Notes under the pieces: model-generated
Databases searched by the model: none
Told to the model about the DNA's origin: nothing
What the model saw: only the letters and a program-made list of their open reading frames with translations
Assembly (NCBI GenBank): GCA_036260415.1
Contig: DASZZX010000152.1
Location: forward strand, 1-7,127
Length of the DNA: 7,127 nucleotides
Direction: 5' to 3'
DNA from: DASZZX01 sp036260415
GTDB lineage: Bacteria; Actinomycetota; Nitriliruptoria; Nitriliruptorales; JAHWKO01
In this document: positions 1 through 5,684 of the stretch, in pieces
Position numbering within the stretch: the first letter of the stretch is position 1
Layout of the letters: each line of letters opens with the position of its first letter
Program-made: the position numbers and the translations under genes

Positions 1-315
1 ATGATGCTGATCCTGCGCGACGACCTGACCGAGGAGGCCGTCGGCTCGGTCATCGACCGGGTCCAGACCCGCATCACCGACGGCGGCGGCCGCGTCGTCC
101 AGGCCGACGACTGGGGTAAGCGACCGTTCGCCTACGAGATCGACCGCCGTCACTACGGCTACTACACGGTGCTCGACTTCGAGGCCCCGGCCGCCACCGT
201 GGCCGAGCTCGAGCGACAGCTGAAGATCGCCGACGAGGTGGTCCGCTTCAAGACGCTGCGCCCCGACGTGCGCGTGCGCAAGCCGGGAGAAGCCCGAGTA
301 CGCAAGGCGGTGTAG
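1..315 (+). CDS. rpsF: 30S ribosomal protein S6 (5' end cut by window)
   Basis: Ribosomal protein S6 binds S18 and 16S rRNA in the platform of the 30S subunit. The visible 104 residues carry the S6 fold pattern. The first strand is MLILRDDLTEEAV (residues 2-14), followed by a helix. The conserved stretch KRPFAYEIDRRHYGYY (40-55) corresponds to the family's RRLAYPI...GxY region. The last strand/helix, ending VRFKTLRP, lies near 82-89, followed by a basic tail. S6 proteins normally begin with about six more residues (an M-x-x-Y-E-like start) before the LILR strand. The ATGATG at position 1 is therefore probably internal, and the true start lies just outside the window. The stop is TAG at 313-315. 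It is the first visible gene of the rpsF-ssb-rpsR-rplI cluster. Any S6:S18 autoregulatory leader would be upstream and is not visible. Confidence 0.95.
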   Translation: MMLILRDDLTEEAVGSVIDRVQTRITDGGGRVVQADDWGKRPFAYEIDRRHYGYYTVLDFEAPAATVAELERQLKIADEVVRFKTLRPDVRVRKPGEARVRKAV

Positions 316-445
316 TGGCCGCGAGCGTCGGCGCAGCGGCCGGGTCGCCACTTGGAGGAGCACCGGCCGTGGTGCGGGCGCCCCCCGGCCGGGACCGCGA
401 GAGGGACCCGCCTCCGCTGCCGGACCGCACGAGGAAGGGACCAGG

Positions 446-889
446 ATGGCCTTCGAGAGCAACATCATCACGGTGATCGGCAATCTCACCGACGACCCGG
501 ACCTGCGTTTCACCGGCAACGGCGTGCCGGTGTGCAGTGTGCGGGTGGCGACCAACCGGCGGTGGACCGATCGGGAGGGACGCGACCAGGAGGAGACCAC
601 GTTCGTAACCGCGAACGTATGGCGCGAACTCGCCGAGAACGTCGCCAACAGCCTGCGCAAGGGTGACCGCGCGATCGTGATCGGCCGCCTGCGCATCCGC
701 TCCTACCAGGACCGCGACGGTCAGACCCGCTGGGTCACCGAGATCGAGGCGGACGAGATCGCACCCAGCCTGCGCTGGGCGATCGCCAAGCCGGGCAAGA
801 CCAGGGGTCCGGCGGCGACAGCCGGTGCCGGCGACGGCGACGCTGGCACGGCCCCGCCGCCCCCCGACATGGAGGACGTGCCCTTCTAG
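446..889 (+). CDS. ssb: Single-stranded DNA-binding protein
   Basis: SSB coats single-stranded DNA during replication, repair and recombination and recruits partner proteins through its C-terminal tip. The 147-residue product has the OB-fold in residues 1-112. It starts MAFESNIITVIGNLTDDPDL, includes the aromatic DNA-contact region FVTANVW (53-59), and has the tetramer-core stretch KGDRAIVIGRL (72-82). A short disordered Gly/Ala/Pro linker (115-140) leads to the acidic tip DMEDVPF (141-147), the usual partner-binding motif of the DDDIPF type. The ATG at 446 is supported by a GGAAGGG stretch at 433-439 with 6 nt spacing. The linker is short for an actinobacterial SSB, but all functional parts are present. 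It lies 130 bp after rpsF and 35 bp before rpsR, presumably in one operon. The 316-445 gap holds weak GC-rich stems (317-322/336-341 and 360-364/371-375) and no convincing gene. Confidence 0.97.
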   Translation: MAFESNIITVIGNLTDDPDLRFTGNGVPVCSVRVATNRRWTDREGRDQEETTFVTANVWRELAENVANSLRKGDRAIVIGRLRIRSYQDRDGQTRWVTEIEADEIAPSLRWAIAKPGKTRGPAATAGAGDGDAGTAPPPPDMEDVPF

Positions 890-924
890 GCCGGTCCCGG
901 CCGCACGAACGGAGGAGATCGACG

Positions 925-1146
925 ATGGCGTTCCGCCAACCCAAACCCAAGGTGTGCCAGTTCTGCCGCGAGAACGTGGAGTACATCGACTACAAGGACC
1001 TTCAGACGCTGAAGGGCTACCTCAACGAGCGCGGCAAGATCAAGGCCCGGCGCAGCTCCGGGGCGTGCCCGCAGCATCAGCGCCAGCTGTCCGCTGCCGT
1101 CAAGAACGCGCGCGAGATGGCCCTGGTGCCCTACATGGTCCGCTAG
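925..1146 (+). CDS. rpsR: 30S ribosomal protein S18, zinc-binding type
   Basis: S18 is the S6 partner in the 30S platform. The 73-residue product has the core pattern VEYIDYKD (18-25), LKGYLNERGKI (29-39) and a basic C-terminal helix ending MVR. It is a C+ (zinc-type) S18. C11 and C14 form a CxxC pair, and C48 and H51 supply the other two likely ligands (CPQH). Actinobacteria often carry a second, cysteine-free S18 elsewhere that is used under zinc starvation. Such a paralogue is not in this window. The start is fixed by a strong GGAGGAG at 911-917, 7 nt before the ATG. The stop is TAG at 1144-1146. A 120-bp gap (1147-1266) separates it from rplI. That gap has a possible interrupted stem (1203-1210/1219-1229) but no clear gene or promoter. 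Confidence 0.97.
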   Translation: MAFRQPKPKVCQFCRENVEYIDYKDLQTLKGYLNERGKIKARRSSGACPQHQRQLSAAVKNAREMALVPYMVR

Positions 1147-1266
1147 CTCCGACCCGACGTTGGTCGCGAAGAACCCATGACGGCCCACCATCTGGGCGCC
1201 TCGTCGCGGCCGGCGGCTGCCGCCACGACCCGCCAGGCCGATCCACCACGGTGAACGGGAGGCCCC

Positions 1267-1968
1267 ATGAAAGTGATCCTGAAACAGGAGGTCGACGACC
1301 TCGGACTCCCCGGCGACGTCGTCGACGTGGCTGACGGCTACGGGCGCAACTACCTGATCCCGCGTGGGCTCGCCCTCCGCGCCACCAGGGGGGCGATGCG
1401 CGAAGCCGAGCACCTCACGCAGGCCCGCAAGGCGCACGAGGCCAAGACGCTGGGGACCGCCCAGGAGTTCCGACGCACGCTGGAAGCGCGCAGCCTGCGC
1501 ATCCCGGTGCGGGTCGACGAGAAGGGGCACCTGTACGGCTCGGTGGGTGCTTCCGAGGTGCAGAAGGTGCTGAAGGAGCGCGGTCACGATATCGAGCGGC
1601 GCCGCATCGATCTGTCCCGCTCCATCAAGGAGATCGGCGAGTACACGGTCGGCATCCACCTCCACCCCCAGGTGACGGCCGAGGTCCCCATCGAGGTTGT
1701 CGACGTCGAGGGCAACGTGACCCGCGAAGGTCTCGAGGCGGCTCGGCGGTCCGAGCGGGAGGCTGCCTCGATCCAGGAAGTGGCACTCGCGGCCGCCGAC
1801 GAGCTCGAGGCCGAGGAGACCGCCGACGAGTCCCAACCGGATGCGGCCCAGCGTGGGACGGGTCCCCCTGCGACAAGGCTCACCTCCGTCCGTCAGACAC
1901 CGCGGGCGGGTGCGTCCCCCGACAGCGATATCAGCGCGGTCGAGCACCTGCGAGCGGACCGCTCCTGA
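1267..1968 (+). CDS. rplI: 50S ribosomal protein L9 with long C-terminal tail
   Basis: L9 is a two-domain 50S protein that binds 23S rRNA at the base of the L1 stalk. The N-terminal rRNA-binding domain is clear: MKVILKQEVDDLGLPGDVV, with GYGRNYLIPRGLA at 24-36. The connecting helix (about 40-75) and the C-terminal domain (about 76-149, with LYGSVGASEV at 89-98 and ending VPIEVVDVEG) follow. The family norm is about 150 residues, but this frame runs to 233. Residues 150-195 are acidic and Ala/Glu-rich, which is plausible as a natural tail. Residues 196-233 are Arg/Ser/Pro-rich and look less like evolved protein. They may be read-through into former intergenic DNA or the result of a frameshift that removed an earlier stop. 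The start has GGGAGG at 1257-1262. The stop is TGA at 1966-1968. It is the last gene before the 331-bp gap leading to dnaB. Confidence 0.95.
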   Translation: MKVILKQEVDDLGLPGDVVDVADGYGRNYLIPRGLALRATRGAMREAEHLTQARKAHEAKTLGTAQEFRRTLEARSLRIPVRVDEKGHLYGSVGASEVQKVLKERGHDIERRRIDLSRSIKEIGEYTVGIHLHPQVTAEVPIEVVDVEGNVTREGLEAARRSEREAASIQEVALAAADELEAEETADESQPDAAQRGTGPPATRLTSVRQTPRAGASPDSDISAVEHLRADRS

Positions 1969-2020
1969 CCGTCCGGCGGATGCGCGGTCACCGAACGTCT
2001 GGGCGCGCAACGCCGCGACG

Positions 2021-2042
2021 CTGTGAATCCACAGGCCTGTGG
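2021..2042. repeat. Overlapping dyads CTGTG-N4-CACAG and CCACAGGCCTGTGG
   Basis: CTGTG (2021-2025), CACAG (2030-2034) and CTGTG (2037-2041) form two inverted repeats sharing the middle half. The first is a 5-bp inverted repeat with a 4-nt spacer. The second is a perfect 14-bp palindrome at 2029-2042. As RNA, the second could fold as a 5-6 bp stem with a GGCC tetraloop, mutually exclusive with the first. It lies 53 bp after the rplI stop. It could be an operator, a weak terminator without a U-tract, or part of the DnaA-box-like cluster, since AATCCACA is included. The symmetry is directly visible; its function is not known. Confidence 0.5.
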
Positions 2043-2133
2043 GCGACCGCGTGTCGCTCACCGGCCGGCTCCGGGCGGGCTGCCGCACCCTGTAGCCGAC
2101 GTGTCCCTACCGGGGCAACGCTCGGCGTCGTGC

Positions 2134-2251
2134 GTGTCCACAACGGCCTCCACACGGCTACCACAGACGAGCGGCCCGCCTCCACAGGCGCTGCACATGG
2201 CACTCCACACGGATCGCACGTCGCGTCACAGCCTTCCCCTACGGTCCCACA
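2134..2251 (+). promoter_or_regulatory. Putative DnaA-box cluster upstream of dnaB
   Basis: Six CCACA cores lie on the + strand at 2138, 2150, 2161, 2182, 2205 and 2247, with a seventh at 2029 in the upstream dyad. Four of the six, plus the upstream one, are TCCACA, the conserved 3' part of DnaA boxes (TTATCCACA in E. coli; TTGTCCACA is typical in high-GC actinobacteria). The best site, GTGTCCACA (2134-2142), has one mismatch to TTGTCCACA. GCCTCCACA occurs twice, identically (2146-2154 and 2178-2186). Core-to-core distances are 12, 11, 21, 23 and 42 bp, close to multiples of a helical turn. This suggests DnaA protein binding on one DNA face, either regulating dnaB or loading at an origin-like site. 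Most sites are weak matches (3-4 mismatches), and binding by another protein is possible. Confidence 0.45.
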
Positions 2252-2255
2252 ACTG

Positions 2256-2277
2256 CCCGTCAGCCCTCCCCGACGGG
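2256..2277 (+). promoter_or_regulatory. Small hairpin in dnaB leader
   Basis: CCCGTC (2256-2261) and GACGGG (2272-2277) pair perfectly around a 10-nt loop, 22 nt before the dnaB start codon. In addition, CCTTCC at 2232-2237 is complementary to the GGAAGG of the dnaB ribosome binding site (2287-2292). The hairpin could thus be nested inside a helix that masks the site. Short GC-rich complementarities like these are common by chance, so a regulatory role is only a possibility. Confidence 0.25.
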
Positions 2278-2286
2278 TAGTGCGGC

Positions 2287-2293
2287 GGAAGGG
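2287..2293 (+). promoter_or_regulatory. Ribosome binding site fixing the GTG start of dnaB
   Basis: GGAAGGG ends 6 nt before the GTG at 2300. This selects the GTG as the dnaB start and gives a 21-residue leader before the conserved helicase N-terminus (RTPPQHLDAEVAVLG). Confidence 0.7.
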
Positions 2294-2299
2294 CGCGGC

Positions 2300-4972
2300 G
2301 TGGACGGCGACCGTCACCACGGCGGCACCGCAACGCTCGCGCAGCCCGCAGGAGGCTTCGATCGCACACCCCCCCAGCACCTGGACGCCGAGGTGGCGGT
2401 CCTCGGAGCGGCGCTGCTGTCGCGCACCGCGCTGGCAGAGGTGGTCGAGATCGTCCACCCCGACGACTTCTACCGGTCGGCGCACCGGACGGTGTTCGAA
2501 GCGGTGCTGGAGCTGTTCTCCCGCGGTGAGGTGGTTGACCCGATCACCGTCGTCGACCGACTGGGCCGTGCCGAGCGGTTGGACGACGTCGGCGGCGCCT
2601 CCGCGATCCACGACCTCGTCGCGTCGGTGCCCACTGCGGCCAACGCCGTCCACTACGCGCGGATCGTGCGCGAGAAGGCGATCCTGCGACGCCTGATCGA
2701 AGCGGGGACCCGTGTGGTCGGGCTGGGCTACGAGGGACACGACGACGTCAACGTGGCGGTGGACCGTGCCGAGCAGTTGATCTACGACGTGGCCCAACGG
2801 CGCGTCGGCTCCGAGTACTCCACTCTGAAGGAGCTGCTGTCCGAGGGGTTCGAACGCATCGAGCAGCGCTACGAGAACCGGTCGGAGGTCACCGGGCTCG
2901 CGACCGGCTTCGACGATCTCGACCGGCTCACCGCGGGCTTGCAGAGGCAGAACCTGATCATCGTCGCGGCCCGGCCGTCGGTCGGGAAGTCCACGCTGTG
3001 CCTCAACATCGCCCAGTACGTGGCGGTCGAGCTGCGCCGCCCGGTGATCGTGTTCAGCCTCGAGATGAGCAAGGGTGAGATCGTCGACCGCATTCTGTCC
3101 GCCGAGGCACGCATCGACTCCTTCAGGATCCGCAACGGCCGCCTCGACGACGCCGACTGGGCGTCGCTGTCGGATGCGATCGGACGCCTGGCGGAGGCGC
3201 CGCTCTTCATCGACGACAGCCCCGCGATCACGCTGATGGAGATCCGGTCGAAATGTCGGCGGCTCAAGCAGCGCCACGGACTGGACCTGGTGGTGATCGA
3301 CTACCTCCAGCTCATGCAGAGCCACCGACGTATCGAGAACCGCCAGCAGGAGGTGTCCGAGATCTCGCGCGGCTGCAAGATGCTGGCCAAGGAGCTCGAC
3401 CTGCCTGTGATCGCCCTCTCGCAGCTGTCGCGTCAACCCGAGACCCGTGCGGACAAGCGGCCGCTGCTGGCCGACCTCCGGGAGAGCGGGTGCATGCCGG
3501 CCACGACGCGACTGCTCCGTGCTGACACGGGCGCAGAGGTAAACCTCGGCGAGCTCGTCCTCACAAAGGAGCAGCCGCTCGTGTGGTCGCTCGATGCGAA
3601 CTGGCGCCTGGTGCCTCGCCGGCTGCTCAAGACGTTCCCGTCCGGGATCAAGCCGGTGTTCCGCCTGCGCCTGGCATCTGGCCTGCACGTTGACGCGACG
3701 GCCAATCATCGCTTTCGCACCCTCGCCGGCTGGTCGCGCCTCGACGAGCTCACGGCAGGAACGGTGGTGGCTGTTCCTCGGCGGATCCCCAGCCCAGTTG
3801 CCGGAACCTCGGCTTGGGACGATGACGAACTCGCCCTCCTCGCCCACCTCCTCGGCGACGGGAGCATCGGACCCAACGTGAGGTACGCCACCGCCGACCC
3901 TGCGAACCGGCTTGTCGTTGAGGACACCGCCCGGCGACTGTTCTCCATCGAAGCCCGACCGGTTCTGAGCCGTGACCGCGCCTGGCAGATCCGGCTGCCG
4001 AGTCCGTACCCGCTGACTCACGGCCGGTGGCATCCCGTGCGGCACTGGCTTGAGCCGATGGGGCTATGGGGCAGCCGCTCCCACAACACGTTCATACCTG
4101 AGCCGATCTTCGGCCTCTCCGACGATCAGGTCGCCTACTTCCTGCGGCACCTATGGGCCACCGATGGCTCCATCACCATCAATCGCAACCAGCGCGGTCA
4201 GTACGTCACCGTCTACTACGCATCAACGAGTCGGCGACTTGCCGATGGCGTCCGGCGGCTCCTGCTCCGGCTTGGCATCGTCGCCCGGATCCGCCCAGCC
4301 CGAAAGACGGGCTACCGCGACGGATGGCACGTGGCGGTGAGCGGTTGCGAGGCAGTGGGCCGATTTCTCCGCCTCGTCGGATCCCATGGCCGGCGCGGTG
4401 AGGTCGTCGACGAGGCCCTCGCCATCGTTGCCGGACAGAAGCCGAACCCGAATGTCGACCTCGTCCCGTGGCCCGGTGCCGATCAGGTCCGACGCTCGCT
4501 GGCGGAGGCCGGGGTCAGTCACCGTGCGTTGGCGTCTGCACTTGGTGAGCAGTACTGCGGCTCGTACCTCCTCAGAACCGCCAGTCGTCCCAGGCGCTTC
4601 TCACGGAGCCGCCTGGCAGCGATGGCCGACATCACCGGCGATGCGGAACTCAACGCGTTGGCCAGGTCCGACGTCTTCTGGGACGAGGTGGTCGAGGTCG
4701 CCCCGCTGGGGAACCTGCCGACGTTCGACGCCACGGTCGAAGGGACGCACAACTTCATCGCCGACGGCATCGTTGCCCACAACTCGCTCGAGCAGGATGC
4801 GGACGTGGTGAGCTTCATCTACCGCGACGAGGTCTACGACCCTGATTCACGCGACCGGGGGGTGGCTGAGCTGCTGGTCGCCAAGCACCGCAACGGACCC
4901 ACCGGTGTGGTCAAGCTCGCCTTCCTCGACCACATCACCCGGTTCGCCAACCTCAGCAGGGTGGGGGTCTGA
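2300..4972 (+). CDS. dnaB: Replicative DNA helicase DnaB, intein-containing precursor
   Basis: DnaB is the hexameric 5'-3' helicase that unwinds DNA at the replication fork. The 890-residue precursor contains a 397-residue N-extein, a 431-residue intein (398-828) and a 62-residue C-extein, so the spliced protein would be 459 residues, normal for DnaB. The N-terminal domain starts RTPPQHLDAEVAVLGAALLS near residue 22. The RecA-type ATPase domain shows Walker A ARPSVGKST (K230), the catalytic FSLEMS glutamate (E255) and Walker B LVVIDYLQLM (D334). It also has DLRESG just before the intein. After the intein come SLEQDADVVSFIYRDEVY and the KHRNGPTG arginine-finger region (K862, R864 in the precursor). 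The start is a GTG with a good ribosome binding site. Helicase activity is expected to depend on protein splicing. A possible DnaA-box cluster lies upstream. A convergent gene begins after a short hairpin downstream. Confidence 0.96.
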   Translation: MDGDRHHGGTATLAQPAGGFDRTPPQHLDAEVAVLGAALLSRTALAEVVEIVHPDDFYRSAHRTVFEAVLELFSRGEVVDPITVVDRLGRAERLDDVGGASAIHDLVASVPTAANAVHYARIVREKAILRRLIEAGTRVVGLGYEGHDDVNVAVDRAEQLIYDVAQRRVGSEYSTLKELLSEGFERIEQRYENRSEVTGLATGFDDLDRLTAGLQRQNLIIVAARPSVGKSTLCLNIAQYVAVELRRPVIVFSLEMSKGEIVDRILSAEARIDSFRIRNGRLDDADWASLSDAIGRLAEAPLFIDDSPAITLMEIRSKCRRLKQRHGLDLVVIDYLQLMQSHRRIENRQQEVSEISRGCKMLAKELDLPVIALSQLSRQPETRADKRPLLADLRESGCMPATTRLLRADTGAEVNLGELVLTKEQPLVWSLDANWRLVPRRLLKTFPSGIKPVFRLRLASGLHVDATANHRFRTLAGWSRLDELTAGTVVAVPRRIPSPVAGTSAWDDDELALLAHLLGDGSIGPNVRYATADPANRLVVEDTARRLFSIEARPVLSRDRAWQIRLPSPYPLTHGRWHPVRHWLEPMGLWGSRSHNTFIPEPIFGLSDDQVAYFLRHLWATDGSITINRNQRGQYVTVYYASTSRRLADGVRRLLLRLGIVARIRPARKTGYRDGWHVAVSGCEAVGRFLRLVGSHGRRGEVVDEALAIVAGQKPNPNVDLVPWPGADQVRRSLAEAGVSHRALASALGEQYCGSYLLRTASRPRRFSRSRLAAMADITGDAELNALARSDVFWDEVVEVAPLGNLPTFDATVEGTHNFIADGIVAHNSLEQDADVVSFIYRDEVYDPDSRDRGVAELLVAKHRNGPTGVVKLAFLDHITRFANLSRVGV
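3491..4783 (+). mobile_element. In-frame DnaB intein with LAGLIDADG homing endonuclease and HTH
   Basis: A 431-residue intein interrupts DnaB between DLRESG and SLEQDAD, the same insertion point as the Synechocystis Ssp DnaB intein. It is a full-length class 1 intein. It has the block A nucleophile C1 (CMPATTRLL), block B TANH (T70, H73), block F TVEGTHNFIADGIVAHN with H430 and terminal N431, and Ser as the +1 extein residue. Two LAGLIDADG motifs carry the expected acidic residues: LLAHLLGDGS (D123) and FLRHLWATDGS (D225). Residues about 331-378 (VRRSLAEAGVSHRALASALG and onwards) look like a helix-turn-helix, as seen in other actinobacterial DnaB inteins, and may help DNA recognition. No catalytic residue is lost, so splicing and homing both look possible. 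Base composition seems somewhat lower in GC than parts of the exteins by spot count, but this is uneven. Confidence 0.95.
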
Positions 4973-5007
4973 GTGCCGCGTGGAGCCGCAGCCCAGGCGG
5001 CGGGTGG

Positions 5008-5026
5008 CGGTCCCGTCGGGGGACCG
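5008..5026. terminator. Hairpin between convergent dnaB and DUF1761-like gene
   Basis: CGGTCCC (5008-5014) and GGGACCG (5020-5026) form a perfect 7-bp stem with a 5-nt loop. It lies 35 nt after the dnaB stop and 2 nt beyond the stop of the opposite-strand gene. There is no U-tract, but U-less hairpins are common in high-GC actinobacteria. The position between convergent genes suggests a shared bidirectional terminator. Confidence 0.55.
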
Positions 5027-5028
5027 GC

Positions 5029-5448
5029 TCAGTCCCACACGCTCACGATGATCGCGACGATCAGCAGCCCCACCAGGTTGAACGACGCGTTGATCGCGAA
5101 CCACACGTTGGGCTGTGGCCTGCGGTCGAACACGGCGCTGACGAAGGCGAACATGACCGCGTACCCCACACCCACGACGAGTCCGAGGACGACGCCGTCC
5201 GCGTAGGTGTCGGATCCGGTGACGCTGGCCAGCATGGCGGTGGCGATCGCGCTCACCAGGTATGCCAGCAGCGGCGCGAGGTAGATCGCGGGCGACGGCG
5301 CCTCCTCCTCGGCGAACTCGACCCCGGATGCGCGGGCCCAAGCCCGGCCGAACAGCACCGTGTACCACAGCGAGCCCAGCAGGAAATACGCCACGGTCGC
5401 GACCACCACCGCGAGCCAGTTGAGGTCGGACAACACGTCGAAGGTCAT
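5029..5448 (-). CDS. DUF1761-like four-helix membrane protein
   Basis: This 139-residue product is an integral membrane protein of unknown function that resembles the DUF1761 family. The similarity is in the N-terminal pattern LNWLAVVVATVAYFLLGSLWY (9-29) followed by TVLFGRAWARASG (30-42), typical of that family. There are about four hydrophobic helices: 9-31, 55-75, 83-104 and 113-136. A charged loop (43-51) lies after the first helix, and DRRPQPN (108-114) follows the third. Family length is about 130-150, so it looks complete. The ATG at 5448 is chosen over the longer open frame starting at 5565. GGAGG (5458-5454 on the minus strand) sits 5 nt upstream, and the extra 39 residues look like non-coding translation. 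It is convergent to dnaB. No biochemical function can be stated. Confidence 0.8.
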   Translation of the reverse strand: MTFDVLSDLNWLAVVVATVAYFLLGSLWYTVLFGRAWARASGVEFAEEEAPSPAIYLAPLLAYLVSAIATAMLASVTGSDTYADGVVLGLVVGVGYAVMFAFVSAVFDRRPQPNVWFAINASFNLVGLLIVAIIVSVWD

Positions 5449-5570
5449 GGGTCCCTCCCGCCGCGACCCGGTGGACAGTAGTCCGCGGCTGCCCTGCGCA
5501 TCGCCGACGGCGGTGGCGTCGCGGGGCGGCGGGAGGTCGGCCGCTCCGGACCCGCCTCGGATCACGCTCA

Positions 5571-5663
5571 GCGCCGGCGTCGACCCGCAGCCGCTGTCAG
5601 CCTCGGCGCAGCGCCGGGGTCGATCCGCCAGCCGCTGTCAGCCTCGGCGCAGCGCCGGGGTCG
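5571..5663. repeat. 40/41-bp tandem repeat, about 2.3 copies
   Basis: Copy 1 (5571-5610) and copy 2 (5611-5651) differ by two substitutions and one inserted C. A third partial copy (5652-5663) repeats the first 12 bases, GCGCCGGGGTCG. The array lies in the 236-bp gap between two minus-strand genes, after the DUF2007-like stop and before the DUF1761-like gene. The junctions of the copies form GC-rich hairpins (listed separately). Nothing else is recognised in the rest of the gap (5449-5570 and 5664-5684), apart from the downstream gene's ribosome binding site. Confidence 0.85.
5601..5660 (-). terminator. Paired hairpins downstream of the minus-strand operon
   Basis: The dyad CCTCGGCGC-A-GCGCCGGGG occurs twice (5601-5619 and 5642-5660), once at each repeat junction, with a single T/G imperfect pair. 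Realistic folding gives a 7-bp stem with a 5-nt loop. The nearer hairpin begins 24 nt past the stop of the DUF2007-like gene on the minus strand. Tandem U-less hairpins here could terminate the transporter-DUF2007 transcript. This is an inference from position and symmetry. Confidence 0.4.
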
Positions 5664-5684
5664 GGGGCGTGGGAGGTCGTCGCC

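Larger units (their letters stand above)
1969..2299. other. rplI-dnaB intergenic region, no gene seen
   Basis: This 331-bp gap has no frame that looks like a real protein. Open frames crossing it belong to shadows of rplI and dnaB. It holds, in order: unremarkable GC-rich DNA (1969-2020), two overlapping dyads (2021-2042), GC-rich DNA with no recognised signal (2043-2133), a run of CCACA motifs (2138-2251), a small hairpin (2256-2277) and the dnaB ribosome binding site (2287-2293). I found no confident -35/-10 pair. TACGGT at 2240-2245 fits a loose TANNNT -10, but nothing resembling TTGACA lies at the right distance. There is no markedly AT-rich segment. Confidence 0.7.

Noticed and set aside
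369..445. Small GTG-started frame between rpsF and ssb, preceded by GGAGG at 354-358
   Set aside because: Its short Arg/Pro-rich translation overlaps the ssb start, has no recognisable features, and is probably composition-driven.
2240..2245. TACGGT as a -10 promoter element for dnaB
   Set aside because: It fits the loose TANNNT pattern, but no -35-like hexamer is found at about 17 bp upstream, so it is not called a promoter.
2025..2251. Complete chromosomal origin (oriC)
   Set aside because: The DnaA-box-like sites are suggestive, but no AT-rich unwinding element is seen, dnaA and dnaN are not adjacent, and most boxes match the consensus poorly. Kept only as a putative DnaA-box cluster.
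1980..2696. 238-codon + strand open frame across the rplI-dnaB gap
   Set aside because: It overlaps the start of dnaB in another frame, is Arg/Ser/Thr/Pro-rich with no recognisable domain, and runs through the regulatory-looking gap.
1988..4045. Very long open frame on the minus strand opposite dnaB (685 codons), and another of 400 codons at 886-2088
   Set aside because: Both lie opposite unmistakable + strand genes and show the low-complexity Arg/Gly/Asp-rich translation typical of antisense frames in GC-rich DNA. No domain is recognisable.
5449..5565. Longer N-terminus for the DUF1761-like protein
   Set aside because: The extra 39 residues are unlike the family, and the ATG at 5448 has a well-placed GGAGG, so the shorter form is used.
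5571..5663. CRISPR array
   Set aside because: The repeat units are directly abutting, with no unique spacers, only about 2.3 copies and no cas genes nearby.
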